Assembly (NCBI RefSeq): GCF_000834655.1
Contig: NZ_JXQQ01000003.1
Coordinates: 1-64,000, forward strand
Origin: Variovorax paradoxus
GTDB lineage: Bacteria; Pseudomonadota; Gammaproteobacteria; Burkholderiales; Burkholderiaceae_C
Direction: 5' to 3'
Length of the DNA: 64,000 bases
Part shown: positions 32,056 to 40,812 of the stretch, piece after piece
Numbering within the stretch: the stretch's first letter is position 1
Layout: every line of letters starts with the position of its first letter
Notes under the pieces: generated by a model
The model's database searches: none
Seen by the model: the letters and a program-made list of their open reading frames with translations, nothing else
Told to the model about the DNA's origin: nothing
Translations under genes and position numbers: made by a program

Positions 32056-33315
32056 ATGACCACGCCACCCGTGTTCCCCATCGAACTGCACTGGGAAAGC
32101 GACAAGACCGGCCGCATTCCCTTCATGGCCTACACCGACGAGGCGCTGCACAAGAAGGAGCTGCAGCGCTTCTTCTACGAAAAGCACTGGTGCTACGTCG
32201 GCCTGGAAGCCGAGATCCCGAACCCGGGCGACTTCAAGCGCACGGCCATCGGCGAGCGCTCGGTCGTCATGTCGCGCGACGAAAAGGGCGCGATCCACGT
32301 GTTCGAGAACGTGTGCGCGCACCGCGGCATGCAGTTCTGCCGCGAGCGCCATGGCAACAGGAAGGAATTCGTCTGCCCCTATCACCAGTGGAACTACACG
32401 CTCAAGGGCGACCTGCAGGGCGTGCCGTTCCGCCGCGGCGTGAAGCAGGACGGCAAGGTCCACGGCGGCATGCCCGCGGACTTCAAGACCGAGGAGAACG
32501 GGCTCAACAAGCTCAAGGTGGCCTCGCGCGGCGGCGTGGTGTTCGCGTCGTTCGATCATGACGTCGAATCGTTCGAAGATTTTCTCGGCCCTGACATCCT
32601 TCATTACTTCGACCGCCTCTTCGACGGCCGCAAGCTCACCATCCTCGGCTACAGCCGGCAGCGCATTCCGGGCAACTGGAAGCTCATGCAGGAGAACATC
32701 AAGGACCCGTACCACCCGGGCCTCCTGCACACCTGGTTCGTGACCTTCGGGCTCTGGCGCGCCGACAACAAGTCGGAGCTGAAGATGGATGCGCGCAGCC
32801 GCCATGCCGCGATGATTTCCACGCGCGGCAACGCGGGCAAGGCCGCGCAGGTGACGCAGGTCTCGAGCTTCAAGGAGAGCATGCAACTGAAAGACCCGCG
32901 CTTCCTGGACATCGTGCCCGAGCCCTGGTGGGGCGGACCGACCGCCGTGATGATGACGCTGTTCCCGAGCCTCATCCTGCAGCAACAGGTCAACAGCGTG
33001 TCGACGCGGCACATCCAGCCGGTGGGGCACGACGCCTTCGATTTCGTGTGGACGCATTTCGGCTTCGAGGACGACTCCGAGGAAATGACGCAGCGCCGCC
33101 TGCGGCAGGCCAACCTGTTCGGCCCGGCGGGCTTCGTCTCGGCCGACGACGGCGAAGTGATCGAGTTCTCGCAGGAAGGCTTCGAGCAGAAGCCCTACCA
33201 CCGCACGCTCGCCGAACTGGGTGGCCGGGAGGTCGAGAACACCGACCACATGGTGACCGAGACGCTGATCCGAGGCATGTACCGCTACTGGCGCGAAGTG
33301 ATGGAGGCGGCATGA
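32056..33315 (+). CDS. Ring-hydroxylating oxygenase large subunit (NagG-like)
   Basis: The 419-residue alpha subunit has a Rieske centre (C87, H89, C107, H110) and a catalytic domain with the iron-binding [12 protein letters not shown] motif. The operon order (reductase, alpha, beta, ..., ferredoxin) and a 161-residue beta subunit suggest salicylate 5-hydroxylase (NagGH), which makes gentisate. Anthranilate- or other benzoate-type hydroxylases are alternatives. An AAAAGGAGA ribosome site precedes the ATG. Confidence 0.88.
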   Translation: MTTPPVFPIELHWESDKTGRIPFMAYTDEALHKKELQRFFYEKHWCYVGLEAEIPNPGDFKRTAIGERSVVMSRDEKGAIHVFENVCAHRGMQFCRERHGNRKEFVCPYHQWNYTLKGDLQGVPFRRGVKQDGKVHGGMPADFKTEENGLNKLKVASRGGVVFASFDHDVESFEDFLGPDILHYFDRLFDGRKLTILGYSRQRIPGNWKLMQENIKDPYHPGLLHTWFVTFGLWRADNKSELKMDARSRHAAMISTRGNAGKAAQVTQVSSFKESMQLKDPRFLDIVPEPWWGGPTAVMMTLFPSLILQQQVNSVSTRHIQPVGHDAFDFVWTHFGFEDDSEEMTQRRLRQANLFGPAGFVSADDGEVIEFSQEGFEQKPYHRTLAELGGREVENTDHMVTETLIRGMYRYWREVMEAA

Positions 33316-33797
33316 CCAGGAAGCTCGACGCCGACGCCTATCTCGAACTGGCAGGCCTCTATGCGGCCTATGCGCATGCGGTCGATTCGGGCAAGTGGGA
33401 TTTGTGGCCCGCGTTCTTCATCGAGGAATGCAGCTACCGCCTGCAGCCGCGCGAGAACCACGAGCGCAACCTGCCGCTGGCCACGCTGTCGTTCGAGAGC
33501 CGCGGCATGCTGGAAGACCGCGTCTACGGCATCCAGGAGACGCTGTTCCACGACCCGTATTACCAGCGGCATGTGGTCGGGCTGCCGGTGGTGCACACGG
33601 TCGATGACGACGGCGCGATCCACAGCGAAGCGAACTACGCGGTGTTCCGCACCAAGCTCGACGGCCCTTCGACCGTGTTCAACGTCGGCCGCTACATCGA
33701 CAGGGTCGTGCCCACGCCCGAAGGCCTGAAGTTCGCTTCGCGCCTGTGCGTGTTCGACAGCGAAATGATCCCGAACTCCATCATTTACCCGATATAG
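33312..33797 (+). CDS. Ring-hydroxylating oxygenase small subunit (NagH-like)
   Basis: The 161-residue beta subunit of the oxygenase, with the cone-fold signatures [20 protein letters not shown] and [20 protein letters not shown]. It equals the length I recall for NagH. It overlaps the alpha subunit gene by 4 bp (ATGA), consistent with stoichiometric assembly into the oxygenase. Confidence 0.88.
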   Translation: MTRKLDADAYLELAGLYAAYAHAVDSGKWDLWPAFFIEECSYRLQPRENHERNLPLATLSFESRGMLEDRVYGIQETLFHDPYYQRHVVGLPVVHTVDDDGAIHSEANYAVFRTKLDGPSTVFNVGRYIDRVVPTPEGLKFASRLCVFDSEMIPNSIIYPI

Positions 33798-33800
33798 GGC

Positions 33801-33895
33801 TCACCCCCAGGCTGCCCACTTCGTGTGGCCTCCAACCCCCTACCGGGGGCAATACCAGCGGGCCGGCAAAGCCGGTTCCGCGGTATTCCCTGAAC
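33801..33895. repeat. Palindromic intergenic repeat element
   Basis: The 127-bp gap after the small subunit gene holds a C5/G5 hairpin (CCCCCTACCGGGGG, 33836-33849) and then a near-perfect long palindrome. AATACC (33851) pairs with GGTATT (33882-33887), GCGG with CCGC, and CCGGC-AAA-GCCGG forms the tip. From memory, near-identical elements recur between genes in Variovorax and relatives. It may act as a processing or attenuation site splitting the operon. Confidence 0.65.
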
Positions 33896-33924
33896 AGAGC
33901 ATCGAGCAACGAGAGACAACGAAC

Positions 33925-34290
33925 ATGCAAAAAGAACCCGAGACACACGGCGCCCCGCTGCGCCGCTTCACAGATCCCACCTACCAGCCGCTGTGCGAGA
34001 ACCTCGCCGAGGTGCGCGAGAACATCGACCGGCTCGACCGCAACATCGTCGCGCTCCTGGCCGAGCGCGGCCGCTACGTGAAGGATGCGGCGCGTTTCAA
34101 GCGCGATGCCTTCCAGGTGTCGGCGCCGCAGCGCCAGCAGGAGGTGATCGACAAGGTGCGGGCGCTGGCCGAGAAGGAGGGGGCCTATCCCGAGGTGGTC
34201 GAGGCGGCGTACCGCGCGCTCATCGCGGGGTTCATCGCGCGCGAGCAGCGGGACCATCAGGGCATGGTCGACGTGGAGGCGAAGCCGTGA
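33925..34290 (+). CDS. AroQ-type chorismate mutase / isochorismate-pyruvate lyase (PchB-like)
   Basis: The 121-residue all-helical protein of the AroQ class aligns without gaps to PchB as I recall it: LAEVRENIDRLDRNIVALL, then YVKDAARFK. The active-site residues R31, R48 and K59 match PchB R14, R31 and K42. The position of the catalytic Gln (Q90 in PchB) appears to be Glu (E107). PchB makes salicylate from isochorismate; AroQ enzymes make prephenate from chorismate. Position inside a salicylate-type cluster favours the lyase, but this is inference. Confidence 0.78.
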   Translation: MQKEPETHGAPLRRFTDPTYQPLCENLAEVRENIDRLDRNIVALLAERGRYVKDAARFKRDAFQVSAPQRQQEVIDKVRALAEKEGAYPEVVEAAYRALIAGFIAREQRDHQGMVDVEAKP

Positions 34291-35246
34291 AGCGCGCCAT
34301 CGTTCTCGCGGTCGTGGCCCTGGCAGCCGGCGCCCATGCGCAGGAGTGGCCGCAGCGCCCGGTACGCATCGTCGTGCCGTTCGCGGCCGGCTCGTCGCCC
34401 GACATCCTCGCGCGCATCGTCAACGACAAGCTCGCGGCGCGTATCGGCCAGCCGCTCATCGTCGACAACAAGCCGGGCGCGGGCGGCAACACCGGTACCG
34501 ACCAGGCGAGCAAGTCGCAGCCCGATGGCTACACCTTCCTGCTCTCGGTGAATGCGCCACTCGTCTACAACACGGTGCTCTACAGGAACCTGCCGTACGA
34601 CCCGTTCAAGGACCTCGTGCCGGTCTCGCTCGCGGCGACCACGCCGAACGTGTGCGCGGTCTCCAATTCGATGAACGTCGATTCGGTCAAGGGCTGGCTC
34701 GCGGCGATGAAGCAGAACCCGGGCAAGTTCAACTTCGCCTCCACGGGCAACGGGTCGATCTCGCACCTGGGCGTGGAGCTCATCAAGCTCAAGACGAATT
34801 CGTTCGCGGTGCACATTCCGTATGCATCCTCGGGACAGGCGGTCACCGCGATCATCCAGGGCGATGTGCAGTACGCCTGCCTGCCGCCCGTCACCGTGAT
34901 GCCGCAGGCCAAGGCCGGCCGCCTGAAGGCGCTGGCCGTGACGTCGGCCGAACGCTCGGCGCTGTTGCCCGAGCTGCCCACGCTGCGCGAATCGGGCCTG
35001 CCCGACATCCAGGCCGTGCCGTGGTTCGCCTACATGGCGCCCAAGGGAACGCCCAATGAGGTGGTGCAGCGCATGAGCCGCGAGATTGCCGCGGTGCTGA
35101 AAGACCCCGAGACGGTCAAGCGCCTGCAGACCGCGTATTTCGACCCCGTGGGCAGCACGCCCGAGGCGCTGGCGAAGTTCATGGGCGAGGAACTGGTGCG
35201 CTGGAAGCCGGTGATCCAGCGCGCCGGCCTCAAGCCCGACAACTGA
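34287..35246 (+). CDS. Tripartite tricarboxylate transporter binding protein (TctC/Bug family)
   Basis: A 319-residue periplasmic protein with a signal peptide (about 1-18, ending AHA) and the Bug signature [19 protein letters not shown] and [20 protein letters not shown]. Bug proteins bind carboxylates, including aromatic ones, and are abundant in Comamonadaceae. No TctA or TctB membrane partners are nearby. The GTG start overlaps the PchB-like gene by 4 bp. It may supply or sense the cluster's substrate. Confidence 0.9.
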   Translation: MKRAIVLAVVALAAGAHAQEWPQRPVRIVVPFAAGSSPDILARIVNDKLAARIGQPLIVDNKPGAGGNTGTDQASKSQPDGYTFLLSVNAPLVYNTVLYRNLPYDPFKDLVPVSLAATTPNVCAVSNSMNVDSVKGWLAAMKQNPGKFNFASTGNGSISHLGVELIKLKTNSFAVHIPYASSGQAVTAIIQGDVQYACLPPVTVMPQAKAGRLKALAVTSAERSALLPELPTLRESGLPDIQAVPWFAYMAPKGTPNEVVQRMSREIAAVLKDPETVKRLQTAYFDPVGSTPEALAKFMGEELVRWKPVIQRAGLKPDN

Positions 35247-35266
35247 CGAGCGAAGGAAAACAAGAC

Positions 35267-35587
35267 ATGAGCACGATGACATGGATCGACGCCGCGGCGG
35301 TCGACGACGTTCCCGCCGACGACGTGGTGGGCATCGAGGTGCAGGGCCGCGACATCGCGCTCTACGGCACCGAGGACGGCATCCACGCGACCGACAACAT
35401 CTGCACGCATGGGCATGCGCGGCTGTGCGACGGGTTTCTCGAAGGCCACGAGATCGAGTGCCCGCTGCACCAGGGGCGCTTCGATGTGCGCACCGGCAAG
35501 GCGATGTGCGCGCCGCTTAACGAAGACCTGCGCAGCTATCCGGTGAAGATCGAGGGCGGACGGGTGTTCCTGGCGATCGAGGCGTAG
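35267..35587 (+). CDS. Rieske 2Fe-2S ferredoxin (NagAb-like)
   Basis: The 106-residue ferredoxin has Rieske ligands C46, H48 (CTHGH), C65 and H68 (CPLHQGRFD). It should shuttle electrons from the reductase (31037) to the oxygenase (32056-33797). Size and motif layout match NagAb. An AGGAAAA ribosome site is 7-13 bp upstream. It ends the recognisable operon; no gentisate dioxygenase follows. Confidence 0.9.
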   Translation: MSTMTWIDAAAVDDVPADDVVGIEVQGRDIALYGTEDGIHATDNICTHGHARLCDGFLEGHEIECPLHQGRFDVRTGKAMCAPLNEDLRSYPVKIEGGRVFLAIEA

Positions 35588-35681
35588 CGGCCATCTGTTC
35601 TGCATCGAGATCGGGCGATCTGCTTCTGTTTTCTCCGCACGCGGTTGGCGACAATGGCCCCCCCCGTTTCATGGAACAGAT

Positions 35682-36176
35682 ATGACGACAGCGCAAAGCC
35701 GAGACCAGATTGCCGATCAGATTGCCGCAGAGTTGGGCCACAGCTTCGCGGGCGAAATGCTTGCGGGCGGGCACTACGTGCCCATCGTGCGTGACGGCCG
35801 AACGCTCTACACCAGCGGGCAGGTGCCGCGCGTGGGCACCACGGTGGTGGTCACCGGCCGCGTGGGCGATGCGGTGTCGCTCGAGAAGGCGCGCGAGGGT
35901 GCGCAGATCTGCGCACTGCGCTGCCTCACGCTGCTGCGCCGCGAACTCGGTTCGCTCGATGGCGTGGAGAAGGTGCTGCGCGTGGGCGTCTTCATCCAGT
36001 GCACGGCCGATTTCACGCAGCAGAGCGAAGTGGCCGATGCGGCGTCCGACCTGCTGCATCGCGTGTTCGGCGATGCCGGCGTGCATGTGCGCACGGCGGT
36101 GGGCGTGTATCAGTTGCCCAAGAACGCGAGCGTCGAACTGGAGATGACGGTCGCCGCCAAGGGCGACAACGCCTGA
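35682..36176 (+). CDS. RidA/YjgF family protein
   Basis: A 164-residue Rid-superfamily protein with LYTSGQVPRVG and the C-terminal VRTAVGVYQLPKNASVELEM. The arginine needed for imine deamination in RidA seems kept (R137). It is longer than E. coli RidA (128), with an extra N-terminal helix, and closer to the YjgF/YER057c-like 'endoribonuclease L-PSP' group. It probably hydrolyses enamine or imine intermediates. It follows the oxygenase cluster by 94 bp. Confidence 0.87.
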   Translation: MTTAQSRDQIADQIAAELGHSFAGEMLAGGHYVPIVRDGRTLYTSGQVPRVGTTVVVTGRVGDAVSLEKAREGAQICALRCLTLLRRELGSLDGVEKVLRVGVFIQCTADFTQQSEVADAASDLLHRVFGDAGVHVRTAVGVYQLPKNASVELEMTVAAKGDNA

Positions 36177-36179
36177 GGC

Positions 36180-37253
36180 CTATCGCGGCTGAAGCTCGAC
36201 GATGTCCCGCGCGAGCGAGGCGATCGTGAGCGGCGCGCAGCCCTCGGCGTTGTTGCTCACGGTGACGAAGGCGTTCTGGCCCGCGCGCGTGGTGCCGGCG
36301 ATCACCTTGGCAAGCGCCGCGCGCGTCTCGGGATCGGGGTCCACGATCCTGTCGAACGGCCCGTAGAGCTTTTCCGCATCCTCATAGCCGAAGCGGCCGT
36401 GCCGGCGGTGCAGGTTCCATCGGCACACGAGCGGCCCGGGCCACAGGGCACGCAGCATCGGCAGCTGGTCTTCGATCGGCGGCATCTTCGCGTGCAGGCC
36501 CATGCAGAAGGTCGCGCCCACGCTGCGCAACATTTCGGCGAACGCGGGGCACAGCAGTTGCGGGTCGCGCACCTCGACGGCGATGACGGCGTCGGGCGCC
36601 ACTTGCTTGAGGCCCGGCAGCGCTTCGAGCATTTCGCCGATGCGCGTGAGGAGGGCGGGCTGGTCGGCCAGCAGCTGCGACGGAATCGGACTCAGCTGGA
36701 ACACCAGCGCGCCGATGCGGTCGCCCAGGCCGTCGAGCGCGGGCTGCACGAACTCCTGGATCGCGATCTCGCTGTTGAGGAACACCGGGTTGACCTGCGT
36801 GCCTCGGCCGCTTTCATCGCGCACGGTCGCGTCGGTCACGAGGCTCGGCGCCTTCACCACGAAGCGGAAATCGGCAGGCACCATGGCCGCGTAGCGGGCG
36901 TACTGGCTTGCGGTGAGGGCGCGGTAGAAGTTGCGGTCCAGGCTCACGGTGCGAAAGAGCGGGTGCTGCGCGAGGGCCGGGAGGCCGTTCTTCGAGAGCA
37001 CGGTCTCGGCGTATTCGCCGTCCCACACGAGGTTGGCCCAGCCGGGGTAGCTCCACGACGAGGTGCCCAGGCGCAGTCCTTGCGGAAGGGCTGCGGCCAG
37101 TTCGACGAGCGCCGGATCGGCGGGCATCGGGGCCACGGTGGCGCCACGGGATTTCTTCTTGGCAGGCGCTTCGGCCTCGGGCGGTGGCGGGGCCGTGGGC
37201 GCCTCCGGCGGGGGTGAAAGATCGGGGAAAAGGGAGTCCTGTACTTCGCTCAT
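36180..37253 (-). CDS. DUF72 domain protein
   Basis: A 357-residue protein with a TIM-barrel DUF72 (YecE) domain from about residue 55: LGTSSWSYPGWANLVW, PLFRTVSLDRNFY, FRFVVKAP. The first 45 residues are proline- and alanine-rich and probably unstructured. I choose the ATG at 37253 because the earlier frame overlaps the divergent kinase promoter. Biochemical function unknown. Confidence 0.88.
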   Translation of the reverse strand: MSEVQDSLFPDLSPPPEAPTAPPPPEAEAPAKKKSRGATVAPMPADPALVELAAALPQGLRLGTSSWSYPGWANLVWDGEYAETVLSKNGLPALAQHPLFRTVSLDRNFYRALTASQYARYAAMVPADFRFVVKAPSLVTDATVRDESGRGTQVNPVFLNSEIAIQEFVQPALDGLGDRIGALVFQLSPIPSQLLADQPALLTRIGEMLEALPGLKQVAPDAVIAVEVRDPQLLCPAFAEMLRSVGATFCMGLHAKMPPIEDQLPMLRALWPGPLVCRWNLHRRHGRFGYEDAEKLYGPFDRIVDPDPETRAALAKVIAGTTRAGQNAFVTVSNNAEGCAPLTIASLARDIVELQPR

Positions 37254-37314
37254 GCTGGGGCCGCATTCTGGACCAACATCGAGGCGCGTCGCAGCGGCGG
37301 GCACAATCCGCGCC

Positions 37315-38793
37315 ATGAAACAGTGGTTGCGCTCGCAGGGTGGCTGGTGGCTGGCATGGCTGGCCCTCACGGCCGTGGGCGCGGTGTGGCTGGCACGCGC
37401 GGAGCTTGCGCAACTGCACCAGGACTTCGAGACCGATGCGCGCATCGCGCACCGGCTCATGAGCCAGCAGGTGGTGCAGTACGACGCGGTGCTGGCCACA
37501 CTCGCACTGCTGGAGCCCGGCGCCGATGCGGGGCAGCCGGAACAGCGTCTGCCCTCCGTGTATTCGTCGATCCTGAAGGTGCAGCGCCGCGCGCGCGACG
37601 AGCCGTGGCCCGATGAAAAACCGGCGGGCGCATTGGTTGCAGCCGAGGCGCGATCGCGCAGCCAGCAGCGCGCCGAGCTCGCATCGCTCGACCTTGGCGC
37701 GGGCCGCTACTGGCTCGTGATGGGCGCCACGCCTTCCAGCTACGCGCTCGAAATCGACCTGGCCGGCTCCGTGCCGTGGCGCGACTGGCCGATGAATCCG
37801 CAGCACAGCCCGGTGCGCGTGAGCCTGCAGCGCGACGGGCAGCAACTGGTGCTGCAGCCCGGCCGGCTGGGCGAGGGCGGTTGGCGCTTCGGTCTCACCA
37901 AGGCGCTGGCCTCGCCGAGCCAGCCGTTCGATCTGGTGGCCGAGCGCCAGGTCGGGTGGGGCGAGCTGCCATGGCGCAGCATCGCCGGATGGGCCGCGGC
38001 GATGGCGCTGCTGCTGGCCGGCCTCTGGATGGCGCAGCGCCAGCGCGTTGCACGCCGGCGTGCCGAGGAGCTGCTGCGGCTCGGCCAGGTCGCGCGGCTC
38101 AATGCACTGGGCGAGCTGTCGGCGGGGCTGGCGCATGAACTCAACCAGCCGCTCACGGCGGTGCTGGCCAACGCGCAGGCGGCGCGCCGGTTGCTCGACG
38201 ACGATCCGCCTGACCTCGCCACCGCGCGCGATGCCATGGGGCAGGCCGTGGAGCAGGCCCGCCGTGCGGCTGGCGTGGTCGGCCGTTTGCGCCGCGTGAT
38301 CGAGCGGCCCGAGGCTGGCGGCGACGTCAAGCCGCTGGTGCTGCAGGAGGTGGTGCGCAGCGCGATGCATCTGCTCGCGCCCGAGTTCGCGCAGCGCGGC
38401 GTCGCCGCGCAGTTCGATGCGGGCGCGCAGGCGCCGGTGCGCGTGCAGGCCGAGGCGGTGGCGTTGGAGCAGATCGTGCACAACCTGCTGATGAACGCGC
38501 TCCAGGCGCTGGACCTCGTGCCCGCGGCCGAGCGCCGGCTCGTGGTGTCTGTCGGACGCAATGGGCAGGAGGGCGTGCTGACCGTGACCGACAACGGCCG
38601 CGGCATTTCGCCCGAGGCGATGCCGCGGCTCTTCGAGCCGTTCTTCAGCACGCGCGAAGGTGGACTGGGCTTGGGCCTGAGCCTCAGCGAGACGCTGGCG
38701 AGCGGCATGGGTGGCAGCCTGACAGCCGCCAATGCGGCACCGCGCGGCGCGCGCTTCACCTTGCTGCTGCCGCTGGTGGCGACATCGACATGA
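37315..38793 (+). CDS. Sensor histidine kinase
   Basis: The 492-residue kinase has two membrane helices (about 10-28 and 222-242) that enclose a periplasmic sensor region with no recognised fold. The dimerisation/phosphoacceptor domain has His274 in GLAHELNQPLTAVLANAQA, and the ATPase domain has N, G1 (DNGRGI) and G2 (GGLGLGLSLS) boxes. The HELNQPL sequence is typical of kinases paired with FixJ/NarL-like regulators. It overlaps the regulator gene by 4 bp. Confidence 0.93.
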   Translation: MKQWLRSQGGWWLAWLALTAVGAVWLARAELAQLHQDFETDARIAHRLMSQQVVQYDAVLATLALLEPGADAGQPEQRLPSVYSSILKVQRRARDEPWPDEKPAGALVAAEARSRSQQRAELASLDLGAGRYWLVMGATPSSYALEIDLAGSVPWRDWPMNPQHSPVRVSLQRDGQQLVLQPGRLGEGGWRFGLTKALASPSQPFDLVAERQVGWGELPWRSIAGWAAAMALLLAGLWMAQRQRVARRRAEELLRLGQVARLNALGELSAGLAHELNQPLTAVLANAQAARRLLDDDPPDLATARDAMGQAVEQARRAAGVVGRLRRVIERPEAGGDVKPLVLQEVVRSAMHLLAPEFAQRGVAAQFDAGAQAPVRVQAEAVALEQIVHNLLMNALQALDLVPAAERRLVVSVGRNGQEGVLTVTDNGRGISPEAMPRLFEPFFSTREGGLGLGLSLSETLASGMGGSLTAANAAPRGARFTLLLPLVATST

Positions 38794-39428
38794 ATTTCTC
38801 CGCCACCCATCAACCGCAGTCGCCGCTGATCCACCTGATCGACGACGACCAGGCCGTGCGAGACAGCCTGTCGCTCCTGATCGGCACGGTCGGCCTGCGC
38901 GTGCAGGGCTGGTCCGATCCGCAGGCCTTCATCGACGGCTTCGACCGCGCGAGCGTCGGTGCGATCGTGCTGGACGTGCGCATGCCCGGCATCAGCGGGC
39001 TCACCGTGCTCGACCGGCTCATGGCGCAGGGCGTGGACCAGCCGGTGATCATGCTGACCGGCCACGGCACGGTCGAGATGTGCCGCCGCGCCTTCAAGGC
39101 CGGCGCGGCCGAGTTTCTCGAAAAGCCCGTGGATGACGAGCAGTTGCTGGAGGCGCTGCAGCACGCGGTGCGCCAGCATGTGCGCACGCGCGAACGCTCG
39201 CAGGCCGACAACGCCGCGCGCGAACGCGTCGCGCAGCTGTCGGAGCGCGAGCGCGAGGTGCTCGCGTTCATCGTGCAGGGGCTCACCAACAAGGAGATCG
39301 CGCGCACGCTGGCGCTCTCGCCGCGCACGGTGGAGACGCACCGGGCCAACCTGTTCGCGAAGCTGGACTGCGATTCGCTCGCGCAGTTGATCCGGCGGTA
39401 TGCGGTGCTCGTGGCTTCGGACGCGTGA
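38790..39428 (+). CDS. FixJ/NarL-type response regulator
   Basis: A 212-residue regulator with a receiver domain (phospho-acceptor D62 in VLDVRMPG; K in EFLEKPVDDE) and a LuxR-type helix-turn-helix at the end (LSEREREVLAFIVQGLTNKE, then IARTLALSPRTVETHRANLF). It is partnered with the preceding kinase. A 22-bp palindrome immediately downstream (39435-39456), before a secreted-protein gene, is a good candidate for its binding site. Confidence 0.94.
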   Translation: MNFSATHQPQSPLIHLIDDDQAVRDSLSLLIGTVGLRVQGWSDPQAFIDGFDRASVGAIVLDVRMPGISGLTVLDRLMAQGVDQPVIMLTGHGTVEMCRRAFKAGAAEFLEKPVDDEQLLEALQHAVRQHVRTRERSQADNAARERVAQLSEREREVLAFIVQGLTNKEIARTLALSPRTVETHRANLFAKLDCDSLAQLIRRYAVLVASDA

Positions 39429-39434
39429 GCGGTG

Positions 39435-39456
39435 CGCTCCGTAGTTCTACGGAGCG
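39435..39456. promoter_or_regulatory. 22-bp inverted repeat, probable response-regulator site
   Basis: CGCTCCGTAG-TT-CTACGGAGCG has two perfect 10-bp arms. A weaker CGTA-GCCG-TACG copy follows at 39462-39473. Both are immediately upstream of the promoter at 39474-39505 and just past the regulator stop. Confidence 0.6.
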
Positions 39457-39473
39457 GCGGACGTAGCCGTACG

Positions 39474-39505
39474 AATGGTTCCGGCGGCCGGTTTTTTCTA
39501 CAGTG
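39474..39505 (+). promoter_or_regulatory. Promoter of the GlcG-like gene (AATGGTT-N17-CTACAGTG)
   Basis: AATGGTT (39474-39480) and CTACAGTG (39498-39505) are 17 bases apart, giving TACAGT as -10 and TGGTTC as a weak -35. The weak -35 and the palindrome just upstream imply an activated promoter. Confidence 0.55.
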
Positions 39506-39572
39506 GCGCAGCCGTCGGCAACAACAGGTGTTGGCCGGCGCAGTCACCCTGCATCCACTGGAGAAACAAGAA

Positions 39573-40067
39573 ATGCGTTCCACCCTTTGCCTCGCCGTCC
39601 TGCTCGCCGCATCGGCCGCTCAAGCCCAGACGCCCGCGCCCGCAGTGCGCACCGAGAAGAACATCTCGCTCGCGCTGGCCAACCAGATCGCTGCCGAAGC
39701 CGTGGCCGCCTGCGCCGCCAACGGCTACAACGTGGCCGCCACCGTGGTCGATCGCGCCGGCACCGTGCGAGCCGTGCTGCGTGCCGACAACGCCGGCCCG
39801 CACACGCTGGCATCGAGCGAGCGCAAGGCCTGGACCTCGGCATCGGCCAGGAACGCGACGCAGGCCATGATGGAAGGCGCGCAGAAAAACCCCGGCGCCG
39901 CGAACCTCGTGTACCTGCCGGGCTTCCTGCTGCTGGGCGGCGGCGTGCCGGTGAAGTCGGGCAACGAAGTGATCGGCGCCGTGGGCGTGGGCGGCGCGCC
40001 GGGCGGCCACCTGGACGACCAGTGCGCGAACGCCGCGATCGAGAAGGTCAAGGGCCTGCTGGGCTGA
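39573..40067 (+). CDS. Exported GlcG/HbpS-family protein
   Basis: A 164-residue protein with a signal peptide (1-19, cleavage AQA) and a GlcG/HbpS (DUF336) domain: ISLALANQIAAEAVAACAAN, AATVVDRAGTVRAVLRADNA, and a glycine-rich PGFLLLGGGVPVKSGNEVIG. Relatives bind haem or small molecules and often sit beside two-component systems or quinoprotein dehydrogenases. The ATG at 39573 starts the signal peptide. An operator and promoter lie directly upstream. Confidence 0.9.
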   Translation: MRSTLCLAVLLAASAAQAQTPAPAVRTEKNISLALANQIAAEAVAACAANGYNVAATVVDRAGTVRAVLRADNAGPHTLASSERKAWTSASARNATQAMMEGAQKNPGAANLVYLPGFLLLGGGVPVKSGNEVIGAVGVGGAPGGHLDDQCANAAIEKVKGLLG

Positions 40068-40072
40068 GCTAG

Positions 40073-40768
40073 ATGAAGCGCGGTATCTGGACGCTCATCC
40101 TGGCAGGCGCGCTCGGCGTGGGCGCATCGGCCGGCGTGTCGGCCCAGGTGCCGCCGCTCGCGGCCGAGGTTCTGGCCTACGAGGGGCTGCACAAGGCGGC
40201 CTGGCATGGCGACCTGCCGAAGTTGAAGGCGCTGGTCGCCGCGGGCGCGAACCTCGATGCCCGCGATGGGAAGGGCCGCACGCCGCTGCACGTTGCCACC
40301 TATGCGCGGCAACGCGAGGCGATCAAGCTGCTCGCCAAGGCAGGTGCGAACATCGACCTGCTCGAAGACGACCGCTACGACGCGGTGACGATCGCCTCGG
40401 TCGCGGACGATGCGGCCACCCTCGCGCTGCTGCTGTCGCTCGACGCCAGGCCCGGGCAGGTGACCAGCCGCTACGACGGCACCGCACTCATTGCGGCGGC
40501 ACACCTGGGCCACGACGAAGTGGTGCGCCGCCTGATCGCAGCCGGCGCGCCGCTCGACCACGTGAACAACCTGCACTGGACGGCGGTGATCGAATCGATC
40601 GTGCTCGGCGAGGGCGGGCCGCGCCACCAGCGCACGCTGGCCGCGCTGCTCGATGCGGGCGCGAGCGTGAAGCTCACCGACCGGCAGGGCAACACGCCGC
40701 TGCAACTGGCCAAGGCGCGCGGCTACGGCGCGATGGTCAAGCTCCTGGAAGCACCGCGCGCAAGATAG
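40073..40768 (+). CDS. Exported ankyrin-repeat protein
   Basis: A 231-residue protein with a signal peptide (about 1-25, VSA-QVPP) and five or so ankyrin repeats: LHKAAWHGDLPKLKALVAAG, GRTPLHVATYARQREAIKLL, the TALIAAAHLGHDEVVRRLIA repeat, and NTPLQLAKARGYGAMVKLL. Ankyrin stacks bind proteins; the partner here is unknown. It begins 5 bp after the GlcG-like gene, so both are probably exported under the same control. Confidence 0.9.
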   Translation: MKRGIWTLILAGALGVGASAGVSAQVPPLAAEVLAYEGLHKAAWHGDLPKLKALVAAGANLDARDGKGRTPLHVATYARQREAIKLLAKAGANIDLLEDDRYDAVTIASVADDAATLALLLSLDARPGQVTSRYDGTALIAAAHLGHDEVVRRLIAAGAPLDHVNNLHWTAVIESIVLGEGGPRHQRTLAALLDAGASVKLTDRQGNTPLQLAKARGYGAMVKLLEAPRAR

Positions 40769-40812
40769 GCCGGCTCGGGGACAATCGGGGTTCGCCACGA
40801 GGAAAACACCCT

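Noticed and set aside
33801..33895. The palindrome considered as an insertion sequence end or attachment site.
   Set aside because: There is no transposase or integrase gene and no target duplication; a dispersed palindromic repeat explains it better.
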